Counted from the stretch's first letter, positions 27,572 through 37,333 are shown. The stretch: 64,000 nt of DNA from Deefgea piscis (GCF_019665785.1 NZ_CP081149.1:2108001-2172000); one strand, 5' to 3'. Notes: a model not told the origin generated them from the letters alone. A program made the numbers and translations.

Positions 27572-28798
27572 ATGAACACCAGTAGCCAATCGCCAATTCC
27601 CAATATCACACTTTTAGCGCTTTTATTTCCTCTTGCCTTAGTTTTGTTTGAATTTGCAACTTACATTTCAAACGATATGATTCTGCCGGCCATGCCGATC
27701 ATTGTTAAATCATTTGCAATTGATCCTATTCATATTCCATCGGCAATGTCGATTTGTTTATTGGGTGGCGCTAGCTTGCAATGGTTGCTTGGGCCTCTCT
27801 CAGACCGAATTGGCCGTCGCCCAGTGATGCTGGCGGGCGTACTGCTGTTTATTCTGTCTTGCATTGCCATCGTATTTTCTGAATCTTATAGTTGGTTTTT
27901 ATTTTGCCGCTTTTTGCAAGGCACCGGCATGTGCTTTATCGGTGCAGTCGGCTACGCCGCAATCCAAGAAAGCTTTGCTGAAGCCACCGCCATTCGCGTA
28001 ACCGCCTTAATGGCCAATGTGGCCTTGATTGCACCACTCATTGGCCCTTTGGCGGGCGCCATGGTCTTACAAGTGGCAAGCTGGTATTGGATTTTTATTT
28101 TTGTGGCGATTATCGCTAGCTTCTCCGCGCTCGGACTCTGGCGCTTTATGCCAGAAACCTCACCCAAAATTGACTCACCATTGCGGATTGGCCGCCTGCG
28201 CCAAGACTACACTGCGGTGCTCAGCAACCGCCGTTTCTTAGCGGGTGCAATCTCCATTGGCTGCACCTCAGCGCCTTTATTGGCGTGGATCGCTTTAGCG
28301 CCAGTGATTTTGATGCAAGACGCGCAACTCTCCACCATTGAATATGGCTACTGGCAAACGCCGGTATTTATTGGCTTAATTTCAGGCAATCTGATCTTGG
28401 CCAAAGTCGTGACTAGCGTGCCGATTTACAGAATTATAAAGCTAGGCTCGATTCCGCTCATGGTCGGCCTGGCGATGACATTGTGGCTATTTAAAGCGCC
28501 AATGGATTGGCAATGGCTGATTGCGTCACTTTCGGTGGCGGCCATTGGCATTGGCATTATCAATGCCGCGCAATTTAGATTGGCTTTATTTGCCAGCGAC
28601 CAAAGCAAAGGCACAGTTTCAGCCATGCTCGGGATTATTATCATGGTGATTTTTTCTATCGCAATTGAGTCCGCCAAAATCGGCCATGAGCTGTGGGGCA
28701 ATCGTGGGTTTGTTATTATCTGCTTAATTATGGGCTGCTGCGCCATTACGGCCAGACGCTATTTTTTACGTGGACCGCTTGGCGAACAAGCTGATTAA
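27572..28798 (+). CDS. MdfA/Cmr-like multidrug MFS transporter
   Basis: 408 residues, about 12 membrane helices. The first helix carries FEFATYISNDMILPAMPI, matching E. coli MdfA with its acidic residues Glu26 and Asp34. The loop motif GPLSDRIGRRPVMLAG, and RFLQGTGMCFIGAVGYAAIQESF with ALMANVALIAPLIGPLAGA (antiporter motif C region), also match MdfA closely. It is a drug/proton antiporter of the inner membrane. mnmC starts 13 bases later, so the two may be cotranscribed. Confidence 0.88.
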   Translation: MNTSSQSPIPNITLLALLFPLALVLFEFATYISNDMILPAMPIIVKSFAIDPIHIPSAMSICLLGGASLQWLLGPLSDRIGRRPVMLAGVLLFILSCIAIVFSESYSWFLFCRFLQGTGMCFIGAVGYAAIQESFAEATAIRVTALMANVALIAPLIGPLAGAMVLQVASWYWIFIFVAIIASFSALGLWRFMPETSPKIDSPLRIGRLRQDYTAVLSNRRFLAGAISIGCTSAPLLAWIALAPVILMQDAQLSTIEYGYWQTPVFIGLISGNLILAKVVTSVPIYRIIKLGSIPLMVGLAMTLWLFKAPMDWQWLIASLSVAAIGIGIINAAQFRLALFASDQSKGTVSAMLGIIIMVIFSIAIESAKIGHELWGNRGFVIICLIMGCCAITARRYFLRGPLGEQAD

Positions 28799-28811
28799 TT
28801 GAGTACACACT

Positions 28812-30653
28812 ATGCTAGGCGCACCATCTATCAATGTGGCATCGGATTGGCTATCCGAATTTCGATCCGAGCTACAACAAACACATGCCACGTTACTAAG
28901 TAATCCAGCCACCCAATCTGCGCAGTCAATCCTCAGCCTCGACTGGGCGGATGGCGCTGTATTTTTAGCGACGTGTCAGCACTGGATAAGCACCCGCCTA
29001 GCATCAGCACGACTGCATTTTGTGAGTCTAATCCCGACCACGTTGCAAATCAGTCGCCTGCAAAGCATTGCTCAACAACACCCCGAATTTGCCGGTTTAA
29101 TTGATCAATTACAAGCCATCTGGCCAAGCTGGCAAACGGGATTTCATCGACTGCATTTAGAGCAAGGGCAAATCAGCCTTACCCTTGTATTTGGTGATTA
29201 TGCACAGCTCAGTGAAATCAGCGGTCCAATTGATGTCATCTACCTTAATTCTGAGTTCAAATCGTCACTAACACTGATCCACTGCAAGCAATTACGCCGT
29301 ATTGCCACGGCAAATAGCGTCGTTATTGGGCAAGGCAATGACCCCCTACAACGTCAGCACTTGGCCCAAGTCGGCTTTATCGTACCGCCGCCATCAGTAG
29401 TAAATTTTTGGTCAGCCACCACACGTCAAACTCGACATTCAAGCTACGTTGCGCCAATCGAGCCAGGAGCCATCATCCTTGGCGCCGGCATGGCGGGCTG
29501 CGCGATGGCCAATCAGCTTGCTGAACGCGGCTGGCAAATCAAACTGATCGACGCTCAAGCCGACATCGCCAGTCAGGCATCAGGCAATCATGTGGGCCTT
29601 TGTCATCCTACGTTAAGCCGCGATGATAATTTCCAAGCCCGCCTGTCACGCGCCGGGTTTGCCACCACCCAACAAAAGCTCAAGCAACTTAGCCAGCAAG
29701 GTACAACAATTCATTTTGGTGCAGAGGGTCACCTGCAATTGGCCAAAGACAGCGCAGCGGCGACGTTGATGCAATTAATCTGCACTGAACAACCGCAGCT
29801 TCATCAAATGGTTCGCTGGCTCGATCGACAACAATGCCAGACTCAGTTGGCGATAGACTGCGAATTGGGTGGCTGGTGGTTTCCCGAGGGCATGTGGGCC
29901 AATCCACACAGCATTTGCAAAGGGTATATCAATCAATATCCTGATTTAATTAAGCTTCAACTCAATACCCAAGTCGATCACATTAGATTTATTGATCAAC
30001 GCTGGCATCTTTTTGATGCCAATCAGCAATGCATTGCCTCAAGCAAAACGCTGATATTGGCCAATGCAAATGATGCGACCCGATTGATTCCTGATACCCA
30101 ATTACCGCTCTCGGCGAGCTTACGCAGCGTTTCTAAAGTGTGGAGTGATGATCTACCGGAAAGTACTTTCAGTCTTTCAGGCCTGAGCTATTTAACCCCT
30201 GCTCTCGCTGGTTGGCGCTGCGCCGGAGCAAGCTTGGTCGACACACAATATCCACAATATGCAGAGCAACAAAACCTCGACGATTTGAGTCAGCTTATCG
30301 GTACGGCGGTACTCACCAGCAAACCGGTTGAAACTCGGCTATGTTTTCGTCCCAATTCATCAGATCGGCTGCCTTTGGCCGGTCAACTCCCAGAGCACAA
30401 CAACATACCACGCTCGGTTGATCAGCTCTTTCAAATACCACGTCAGCCCGGTCTATATGGCTTACTGGGTCTGGGTGCGCGCGGCATGACATGGCATGTT
30501 TTGATTGCTGAAATGTTGGCGTGTCAACTCAATCAAGAGCCACTTCCTATGGAGCGCAGTCTTGTCGCTGCAATTGATCCCGCACGATTTGCTTTGCGTG
30601 AGCTACGCAAAAAAGGTAAGGGCTTAGCCGTTCCACCTCAATTATCGTTTTAA
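28812..30653 (+). CDS. mnmC: MnmC: tRNA cmnm5s2U34 oxidoreductase with degenerate methyltransferase half; 3' end replaced by IS66
   Basis: 613 residues. The C-terminal FAD oxidase half is intact: IILGAGMAGCAMANQLAERGWQ (dinucleotide fold from about residue 220), SQASGNHVGLCHPTLSRDDN, and GLYGLLGLGARGM near the end. It removes the carboxymethyl group of cmnm5s2U34. The N-terminal methyltransferase half aligns with E. coli MnmC (RLHFVSL, QLQAIWP, HRLHLEQGQISLTLVFGD), but the SAM loop GFGTGLNF and the catalytic DGFAPAKNP motif are both gone. The last codons (from 30616) lie inside the IS66 left terminal repeat; before insertion the reading frame would have ended at 33130 with a 13-residue tail instead of the present 12. 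The conserved domain is untouched. Confidence 0.9.
   Translation: MLGAPSINVASDWLSEFRSELQQTHATLLSNPATQSAQSILSLDWADGAVFLATCQHWISTRLASARLHFVSLIPTTLQISRLQSIAQQHPEFAGLIDQLQAIWPSWQTGFHRLHLEQGQISLTLVFGDYAQLSEISGPIDVIYLNSEFKSSLTLIHCKQLRRIATANSVVIGQGNDPLQRQHLAQVGFIVPPPSVVNFWSATTRQTRHSSYVAPIEPGAIILGAGMAGCAMANQLAERGWQIKLIDAQADIASQASGNHVGLCHPTLSRDDNFQARLSRAGFATTQQKLKQLSQQGTTIHFGAEGHLQLAKDSAAATLMQLICTEQPQLHQMVRWLDRQQCQTQLAIDCELGGWWFPEGMWANPHSICKGYINQYPDLIKLQLNTQVDHIRFIDQRWHLFDANQQCIASSKTLILANANDATRLIPDTQLPLSASLRSVSKVWSDDLPESTFSLSGLSYLTPALAGWRCAGASLVDTQYPQYAEQQNLDDLSQLIGTAVLTSKPVETRLCFRPNSSDRLPLAGQLPEHNNIPRSVDQLFQIPRQPGLYGLLGLGARGMTWHVLIAEMLACQLNQEPLPMERSLVAAIDPARFALRELRKKGKGLAVPPQLSF
30608..30615. repeat. 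IS66 target site duplication, left copy
   Basis: CAAAAAAG immediately before the left terminal repeat, identical to 33082-33089. An 8-bp duplication is the norm for IS66. Confidence 0.95.
30616..30637 (+). repeat. IS66 left terminal inverted repeat
   Basis: Begins GTAAGGGCTTAGCC; pairs with the right end with three mismatches. It is translated as the new C-terminus of MnmC. Confidence 0.93.
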
Positions 30654-30659
30654 TTCAGG

Positions 30660-30694
30660 CATGCTGCGCTTTTGATTTTTGGGAGCGCAGCATG
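30660..30694 (+). promoter_or_regulatory. Hairpin covering the tnpA start codon
   Basis: CATGCTGCGC (30660-30669) pairs perfectly with GCGCAGCATG (30685-30694), and the tnpA ATG at 30692 lies in the right arm. The tnpA Shine-Dalgarno sequence (GGGAG, 30681-30685) sits at the loop/stem edge. Readthrough transcripts from mnmC would fold this and mask the start, a protection known from other IS elements. Confidence 0.55.
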
Positions 30695-31024
30695 GGACGG
30701 TGGATTGATGCTTTGCAATGGGTGCAACGTTGGCAGACTAGCGGTTTAACTCAAGCCGAGTTTGTCCGAGTGCACCAGCTTAAACGCACTACTTTTTCCA
30801 GTTGGCTGCGCCGTAGCCGCCTCGAATCTGCCGACGCATCTTCAGCTGCAATCACCGAACCGCAGATCGCCCCGAAACCATCGGCGTCAAGCATCGTGCC
30901 CGCACAATGGCCCGCACCCGTTGCGGCGCAGTTGCAGTTGAATTTCCCCTCCGGCGTGACCCTGACTTTGCCTGCGGCGACCGATCCGGCTTGGGTCGCG
31001 GCGTTATTGCGCGGTTTGGCATGA
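30692..31024 (+). CDS. tnpA: IS66 accessory protein TnpA
   Basis: 110 residues. The N-terminal helix-turn-helix-like part (WVQRWQTSGLTQAEFVRVHQLKRTTFSSWLRR) is the IS66 TnpA pattern. A Pro/Ala-rich linker follows, then the conserved end LQLNFPSGVTLTLPAATDPAWVAALLRGL. It is required with TnpB for IS66 transposition, and its exact role is unsettled. Its stop overlaps the tnpB start as ATGA. Confidence 0.92.
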   Translation: MGRWIDALQWVQRWQTSGLTQAEFVRVHQLKRTTFSSWLRRSRLESADASSAAITEPQIAPKPSASSIVPAQWPAPVAAQLQLNFPSGVTLTLPAATDPAWVAALLRGLA

Positions 31025-31362
31025 TGCCGCCATTCACTTCGCTGCAATTGGTCGTCGAACCGGTCGATATGCGCCTTGGCATCGAGGGTTTGTCGGCCAA
31101 GATTCACGCCTGTTTGCAGCGTTCACCCGTCGAAGGTGCAGCGTATGCGTTTCGCAATCAGCGCAGCAATCGCCTCAAAGTGTTGCTGTGGGATCGCTCT
31201 GGCGTCTGGTTGGCGCAACGGCGTTTGCATCACGGTCGATTTATTTGGCCACAATCGGGCGATGCTGTGTTTACGCTGGATGCGGCGCAGTGGCAATGGT
31301 TGGTGAGCGGTGTCGACTGGCAGCGATTAGCGCCGCCACCGCTGCCAGAATATGTCTACTAA
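31021..31362 (+). CDS. tnpB: IS66 accessory protein TnpB
   Basis: 113 residues, beginning at the ATGA overlap with tnpA. It contains the IS66 Orf2 motifs VDMRLGIEGLSAKI, AYAFRNQRSNRLKVLLWDRSGVWLAQRRL and HGRFIWP (normally GRFxWP). It is complete, without frameshift. An in-frame ORF begins upstream at 30907 but lies in tnpA and is not used. Confidence 0.94.
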   Translation: MMPPFTSLQLVVEPVDMRLGIEGLSAKIHACLQRSPVEGAAYAFRNQRSNRLKVLLWDRSGVWLAQRRLHHGRFIWPQSGDAVFTLDAAQWQWLVSGVDWQRLAPPPLPEYVY

Positions 31363-31456
31363 TTCACGCTGCGGATGGATAAAATAGTTGTCGCAGTATT
31401 ACCCTATAAATCATGAAGGATATGATTTGTATGGCAATACCCAGTAAAATCAAAGC

Positions 31457-33049
31457 ATGGATCTCGCTCAAGAACTCGCCAATTCAAACCTACCCGCCGC
31501 AGTCCGCGCGGCGATTTTGGCGCAGTCGGTACTCCTTGCTCAGCATACTGAATTAGTCACTCAGCAAGATCAACAACTCAAACAATACGTCTCCGACATC
31601 CAAAATAAAACGCAAACCATCGAAGCGCTAACGATGGAATTGGCCTATCTGCGCCGCATGCGTTATGGCGCTAAGACCGAAGTGATGAATCGCGAGCAGC
31701 GAGATTTGTTTGAAGAAGCCCTCGATGCCGATATGGCGGCGCTGGAAGCCAAACTCGCCGCCGAGCAAGCCAACAACACTCCCGAGGTCAGCGATAAAAA
31801 GCCACGCATTCGCGCAGGTCGCCAAGCCTTACCGGCGCATTTGCCGCGTACCGATATGGTTCACGAGCCTGAATCATGCAGTTGCGGCCAATGTGGTCAG
31901 GGTTTAGTTAAAGTCGGCGAAGACATTAGCGAGCAACTGCATGTGCAACCGGCGGTGTTTAGCGTGTTGCGCCACATTCGCCCGCAATACGCTTGCCGCA
32001 GCTGCCAAACGATGAGCGCTGCGCCGATTCCGGCGGCGATCATCAATGGCGGTTTACCCACTGCGGCCACTTTGGCGTGGGTGATGGTCAGCAAATACAT
32101 TGATCATTTACCGCTGTATCGGCTACGACAAATCGCTGAACGCAGCGAAGTGCCGTTAGCGGAAACCACGCTGGCCAGCTGGGTTGGCACCGTCGGCTGG
32201 TGGTTGCAGCCATTGGCGGATCGATTGCGTGAACGATTGAAAGGCGAAACGGTGCTGCATGCCGATGAAACGCCAGTCAAACAGCTTGATCCGGGCAAAG
32301 GCAAAACCAAAACCGCCTATTTATGGGCGTATCGCAATACGCCTTTGAGTGGCAGTGCGCCGATTATTTTGTTCGACTACCAAGGCGGTCGCTCGGGTCA
32401 ACACGTCCGCGATTTCCTCGCCGATTGGCAAGGTCAACTGATGGTCGACGACTATGGCGGCTACAAAGCGCTGTTCAAAACCGGCGTGATTGAGCTGGGC
32501 TGCTGGGCGCACGCACGGCGCAAATTCTTCGAATTGCATCAGGCCAACGGCAGCCCGATTGCCGCAGAGGCGCTGCGCCGTATTGGCGAACTGTATGCGC
32601 TGGAAGCGCAGGCTAAAGATTTAAACCCCGAACAACGCCGAGCGCTACGGCAGCAACAAGCGCAACCTAAACTGCTCGAATTCAAAATTTGGCTGGATGA
32701 AACCGGTAGCAAAGTTGCGCCCAATAGCGCCCTGGCTAAAGCGATCATTTACAGCCATCGGCGCTGGACGGCGCTTGAACGCTACGCCCAAAGCGGCATC
32801 GCGCCAATCGATAACAATCCGGTCGAAAACAGCATTCGGCCGATTGCGATTGGCAAAAAGAACTGGCTATTTGCAGGGAGCGAGCGCGCCGGTCAACGCG
32901 CTGCCGCAATTCAAACACTACTGGGCACCGCCAAACTCAACGACCTAGACCCGATGGCCTGGCTCACCGACACCCTAGAAAAACTCCCCACTTGGCCGAA
33001 CAGCCGCATCGACGAATTATTACCGCTAAGAAGGCTAGCAGAAACTTAA
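31457..33049 (+). CDS. tnpC: IS66 transposase TnpC (DDE)
   Basis: 530 residues with all TnpC parts in order: an N-terminal coiled coil (about 20-100), a zinc-binding CSCGQCGQG...CRSC cluster (about 140-180), and a DDE core with Asp in VLHADETPVK, Asp in LMVDDYGGYK and Glu in NNPVENSIRPIAIGKKNWLFAGS. Length is normal for IS66. A nested hairpin (AAATCAT...ATGATTT, 31408-31428) lies in the gap after tnpB and may modulate its translation. Confidence 0.95.
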   Translation: MDLAQELANSNLPAAVRAAILAQSVLLAQHTELVTQQDQQLKQYVSDIQNKTQTIEALTMELAYLRRMRYGAKTEVMNREQRDLFEEALDADMAALEAKLAAEQANNTPEVSDKKPRIRAGRQALPAHLPRTDMVHEPESCSCGQCGQGLVKVGEDISEQLHVQPAVFSVLRHIRPQYACRSCQTMSAAPIPAAIINGGLPTAATLAWVMVSKYIDHLPLYRLRQIAERSEVPLAETTLASWVGTVGWWLQPLADRLRERLKGETVLHADETPVKQLDPGKGKTKTAYLWAYRNTPLSGSAPIILFDYQGGRSGQHVRDFLADWQGQLMVDDYGGYKALFKTGVIELGCWAHARRKFFELHQANGSPIAAEALRRIGELYALEAQAKDLNPEQRRALRQQQAQPKLLEFKIWLDETGSKVAPNSALAKAIIYSHRRWTALERYAQSGIAPIDNNPVENSIRPIAIGKKNWLFAGSERAGQRAAAIQTLLGTAKLNDLDPMAWLTDTLEKLPTWPNSRIDELLPLRRLAET

Positions 33050-33059
33050 GCGTCAAGGC

Positions 33060-33081
33060 GGTGGAGCGGCTGAGCGCTTAC
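33060..33081 (-). repeat. IS66 right terminal inverted repeat
   Basis: Ends GAGCGCTTAC on the plus strand; complement begins GTAAGCGCTCAGCC. It starts 11 bases after the tnpC stop. Confidence 0.93.
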
Positions 33082-33089
33082 CAAAAAAG
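33082..33089. repeat. IS66 target site duplication, right copy
   Basis: CAAAAAAG, identical to 30608-30615. The displaced end of mnmC (13 codons and TGA) continues to 33130. Confidence 0.95.
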
Positions 33090-33251
33090 CCCAAGGCGCA
33101 TCGAAAGAATGCAGAAAGCCCTCAAATTGAGCATAACAGTCGTGAAATCATCACAATTGAATGCTCAACTTGCATACAGTTTGCCACTAAGCAGCTGGGC
33201 TGAATCGACGTATAGTTGATCTCATCCCAAACCGTTACGAGGGCTTGAATC

Positions 33252-33518
33252 ATGCAAACCACTCAACTTAATTACGCCCAAGTGAATTCATTCCAAGCGA
33301 AACATTGCTGGATACATTGCGAAGCAGGTCAACTATGGCTTAGCCACGATGGTGAAGATATTGTGCTGGAGCGGGGACAAAAATATTTTGTTCATCAAGG
33401 TGATTTAGTCGTTATTGAAGCATTGCAAAATAGCCGTTATCGGGTGCAAGCTAAAACTGCAGCCAACACTCAGCAAGCGCCAAAAACAGCGATGCCCGCA
33501 GCTGCACTCGCGCAATAA
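33252..33518 (+). CDS. DUF2917 domain protein
   Basis: 88 residues. The core HCWIHCEAGQLWLSHDGEDIVLERGQKYFVHQGDLVVIEAL has the cupin-like DUF2917 pattern (W(I/V)T...G.LW(L/V)T..G..D..L..G). The C-terminus is Ala/Gln-rich and disordered. Function unknown; the family is common in betaproteobacteria. GAGGG lies about eight bases before the ATG. It would originally have followed mnmC directly before the IS insertion. Confidence 0.78.
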   Translation: MQTTQLNYAQVNSFQAKHCWIHCEAGQLWLSHDGEDIVLERGQKYFVHQGDLVVIEALQNSRYRVQAKTAANTQQAPKTAMPAAALAQ

Positions 33519-33658
33519 AGAGTTGGACTTACCGTTAATCTGCCATTCTGAACGATTAAGAAACCACTGATTGCGAATCAAAGATCCGCCTGCCGATATT
33601 AAATACAGGCTGGCAGTTGCACTTCATTCGAAGCGCCGTCCGCCAATGGAGGTGGGCT

Positions 33659-33958
33659 ATGCGCGGAAAAATGCTTCTGATGACACTGCTATCAGGATTT
33701 ATATCCTTAAGCAGCAATGCACAAATTATTGACGACATTATCAATGTCAACGACATTTTGGCTGCCGCCTGTGGTGAGCGCACCATTGTGCTGTGGGTCG
33801 ATGAGAGTGAACAAATAGAGCCTTGTTTAATGGCCTACTCAGCGCGTTGCGTTGAAGTTCAATCCAACGAAGCTAAAAGCTGCCTCAATGTAATGCAAAA
33901 GCATGAAGCCGCAAAAAATAAAATAGACGACGCCTCAGTGCAAATGACGGCGTATTAA
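33659..33958 (+). CDS. Small secreted hypothetical protein
   Basis: 99 residues from the ATG at 33659, with a strong GGAGGTGG Shine-Dalgarno sequence (33647-33654); the frame opens earlier at 33617 but without such a site. A signal peptide (MRGKMLLMTLLSGFISLSSNA, predicted cut before QII) leaves a mature protein of about 78 residues with four cysteines, possibly two disulfides. I do not recognise the family. Confidence 0.65.
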   Translation: MRGKMLLMTLLSGFISLSSNAQIIDDIINVNDILAAACGERTIVLWVDESEQIEPCLMAYSARCVEVQSNEAKSCLNVMQKHEAAKNKIDDASVQMTAY

Positions 33959-33978
33959 ATACACCGTCACGCCATCTG

Positions 33979-35442
33979 TTAATCGAACTGATTAATATAA
34001 CCTTGAGCCATCTGACCTAGGCGTTCGATGGCCTTTTCATGCGTTACAGTCCAAGGCTCTCCACAACAAATACGCAAACAATTGCGATAGCTACTGCTCG
34101 GCGAAAACATCACTCCAGGCGTAAAGCTAATCCCTTCAGTTAAAGCTTGCTGCAATAACTGCAAAGTATCTACTTTTTCATTAAGCTCCAACCAAAGCAC
34201 ATAGCCGCCTTGTGGCACATGCAAGCGCGTATCCGCCGGAAAAAACCGCTGAATAGCATCGACTGCATCATTAATCTGCTCGGCACAATGCTTACGCAAC
34301 CGCCTTAAATGATGATCGTATCCACCACTTTCTAAAAAATGAGCGATTGTTCTTTGCAATACCAATGACGTAGAGTAGGTATTAATAAATTTAAGCTGCT
34401 CAATTTGTTTTTGCCAACGACCACCAAACACCCAGCCAATTCGAAATGCCGGCGCCAATAATTTAGTAAACGACGCAATCAGCATCACATTGCCCGTTTG
34501 GTCATAGGCTTTTGCTGGTCGCGGACGATCACCTTGATAGCAAAATTCACCATAAATATCATCTTCAATTAAAGGGATATTTCTTTGCTCTAATAATTCT
34601 ACTAATCTTTTTTTATTTTCATCGGGCATCAAACTCCCACAAGGATTAGAGTAATTAGGCAACAATACGCAGGCTGTCACTGCCCCATTTCTTGATGCCA
34701 ATTCCAGAGCCTCAATTGAAATCCCTGTTTTGGGATGCGTCGGGATTTCTAATGCTTTTAATTTAAAGCTTTCCAGAATTTGCAATAACCCAAAGTACGC
34801 TGGCGACTCGATCGCGACCACATCACCTGGCTTGGTGACCGCGCGCAGACAAAGATTAAGCCCTTCAATTGCGCCATGGGTAATTAAGACATCATCAGCT
34901 TCAATTTGACCGCCCCACGTCAAAGATCGACGCGCGATTTGCCGCCGCAACTGGATATCGCCAAGCGATTCGCCATAATCGGCAATCATATCGGGGTCAT
35001 TTCGGGTTACTTGTGACAAAATTCGTTGAATTTGCTGATTTGGAAATAGTTTGGGCGACAAAATGGCCAAGCCAAAGTCGACTTTCAACGCATTAATTCG
35101 TGCCAAAACACTGGGTGTTAATAATGGGTCAATAACCACATGCGAAGGGCGTTGTGGCGGCTTAGTCAACTCAGGCGAAGCCAAATGGCGAATGGCGCGA
35201 ACATAAAAACCAGACTGAGGGCGCGCCTCTACCAATCCACGGTCTTCCAGCTCTCGGTAGGCTTCCATAATGGTGGAAAGACTTAAATGACGCTCTGAGG
35301 AGAGCTTGCGAATTGAAGGTAATTTCTCACCGGCGCGCAACACTCCAGCATGAATCGCTTGCGCTAGTTCTTCAGCCAATTGAAAGTACAGTGTTTCTGA
35401 TTTTTTTCGCTGCGATTGATCCAGCAATGTTAGGTCATTCAT
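33979..35442 (-). CDS. MocR/PdxR-type transcription regulator (GntR HTH + aminotransferase-like domain)
   Basis: 487 residues. Residues about 15-85 form a GntR winged helix (LAEELAQAIHAGVLRAGEKLPSIRKLSSERHLSLSTIMEAYRELEDRGLVEARPQSGFYV). The rest is a fold-type I aminotransferase domain with the PLP lysine in SFTKLLAPAFRIGW and LPNYSNPCG, EDDIYGEF motifs. MocR regulators bind PLP-linked ligands. No pyridoxine, GABA or taurine gene is adjacent, so the target is unknown. Upstream on its strand TATAGT (35468-35473) may be a -10 box, with GTCATGAC (35460-35467) as possible operator. Confidence 0.9.
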   Translation of the reverse strand: MNDLTLLDQSQRKKSETLYFQLAEELAQAIHAGVLRAGEKLPSIRKLSSERHLSLSTIMEAYRELEDRGLVEARPQSGFYVRAIRHLASPELTKPPQRPSHVVIDPLLTPSVLARINALKVDFGLAILSPKLFPNQQIQRILSQVTRNDPDMIADYGESLGDIQLRRQIARRSLTWGGQIEADDVLITHGAIEGLNLCLRAVTKPGDVVAIESPAYFGLLQILESFKLKALEIPTHPKTGISIEALELASRNGAVTACVLLPNYSNPCGSLMPDENKKRLVELLEQRNIPLIEDDIYGEFCYQGDRPRPAKAYDQTGNVMLIASFTKLLAPAFRIGWVFGGRWQKQIEQLKFINTYSTSLVLQRTIAHFLESGGYDHHLRRLRKHCAEQINDAVDAIQRFFPADTRLHVPQGGYVLWLELNEKVDTLQLLQQALTEGISFTPGVMFSPSSSYRNCLRICCGEPWTVTHEKAIERLGQMAQGYINQFD

Positions 35443-35535
35443 TTCGCCATCCCCCGATAGTCATGACACTATAACTGAGGGCTTAGAAAAAAAACAGTTT
35501 TACATTTTGCGCTGTGACAAAAATAGTGTACCGGA

Positions 35536-35883
35536 TCAATATGCTTTAGATGACAAGCTAGAAGCAGCTGTATTGGCGGCATTGGGCTTGATTACAGCGA
35601 TACTTTCTGGCGACTGATCGAGCACCTGAAAAAATACTTCACCCTGCCGAATCATGCCCAGCTCATTACGCGCACGCTCTTCAATGGCATCGGTACCATT
35701 TTTTAAATCCTGCACTTCGGCTTCGAGCGCGTCATTACGCTCTTTTAATTTGGCATTACTTTCACGATGTTGGCTTAATTGTGAATCCAATTGCCAAACT
35801 CGCAACCAGCTTCCTTTGCCAACCCAAAGCGGCCACTGCAAAGCAACGATAATAATCGCAAAAAAAATTGCCAGTATGCGCAT
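35536..35883 (-). CDS. ftsB: Cell division protein FtsB
   Basis: 115 residues: a short cytoplasmic start, one membrane helix ([19 protein letters not shown]), then a coiled coil ([28 protein letters not shown]) and the conserved [21 protein letters not shown]. It joins FtsL and FtsQ in the divisome. Position after eno is the typical proteobacterial arrangement. A terminator lies between eno and ftsB, so an own promoter or partial readthrough must supply it. Confidence 0.94.
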   Translation of the reverse strand: MRILAIFFAIIIVALQWPLWVGKGSWLRVWQLDSQLSQHRESNAKLKERNDALEAEVQDLKNGTDAIEERARNELGMIRQGEVFFQVLDQSPESIAVIKPNAANTAASSLSSKAY

Positions 35884-35903
35884 ACAAACCTTCGTGACAA
35901 AAT

Positions 35904-35928
35904 AAAACCGGAGCTAGGCTCCGGTTTT
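35904..35928 (-). terminator. Intrinsic terminator after eno
   Basis: A perfect 11-bp stem, AAAACCGGAGC/GCTCCGGTTTT, with a 3-base loop. On the minus strand it is followed by TTTTATTTTG. It stands 53 bases beyond the eno stop and 20 bases before the ftsB start. Confidence 0.88.
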
Positions 35929-35980
35929 ACATCTTACTACAGACGCTAATTTACGTCGAAATAATTACCAATAAAAAGGA

Positions 35981-37321
<1,341 letters not shown>

Positions 37322-37333
37322 TTACACAACACT

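Larger units (their letters stand above)
30616..33081 (+). mobile_element. Complete IS66-family insertion sequence (2466 bp)
   Basis: Boundaries are set by 22-bp terminal inverted repeats that begin GTAAG (30616-30637 and the complement of 33060-33081; 19 of 22 positions match, differing at positions 6, 10 and 16) and by a perfect 8-bp target duplication, CAAAAAAG, on both sides. It contains the three IS66 genes tnpA, tnpB and tnpC, all open, in the same orientation as mnmC. The element looks recent and potentially active. Its coding DNA is visibly more GC-rich than the neighbouring genes. Confidence 0.96.
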
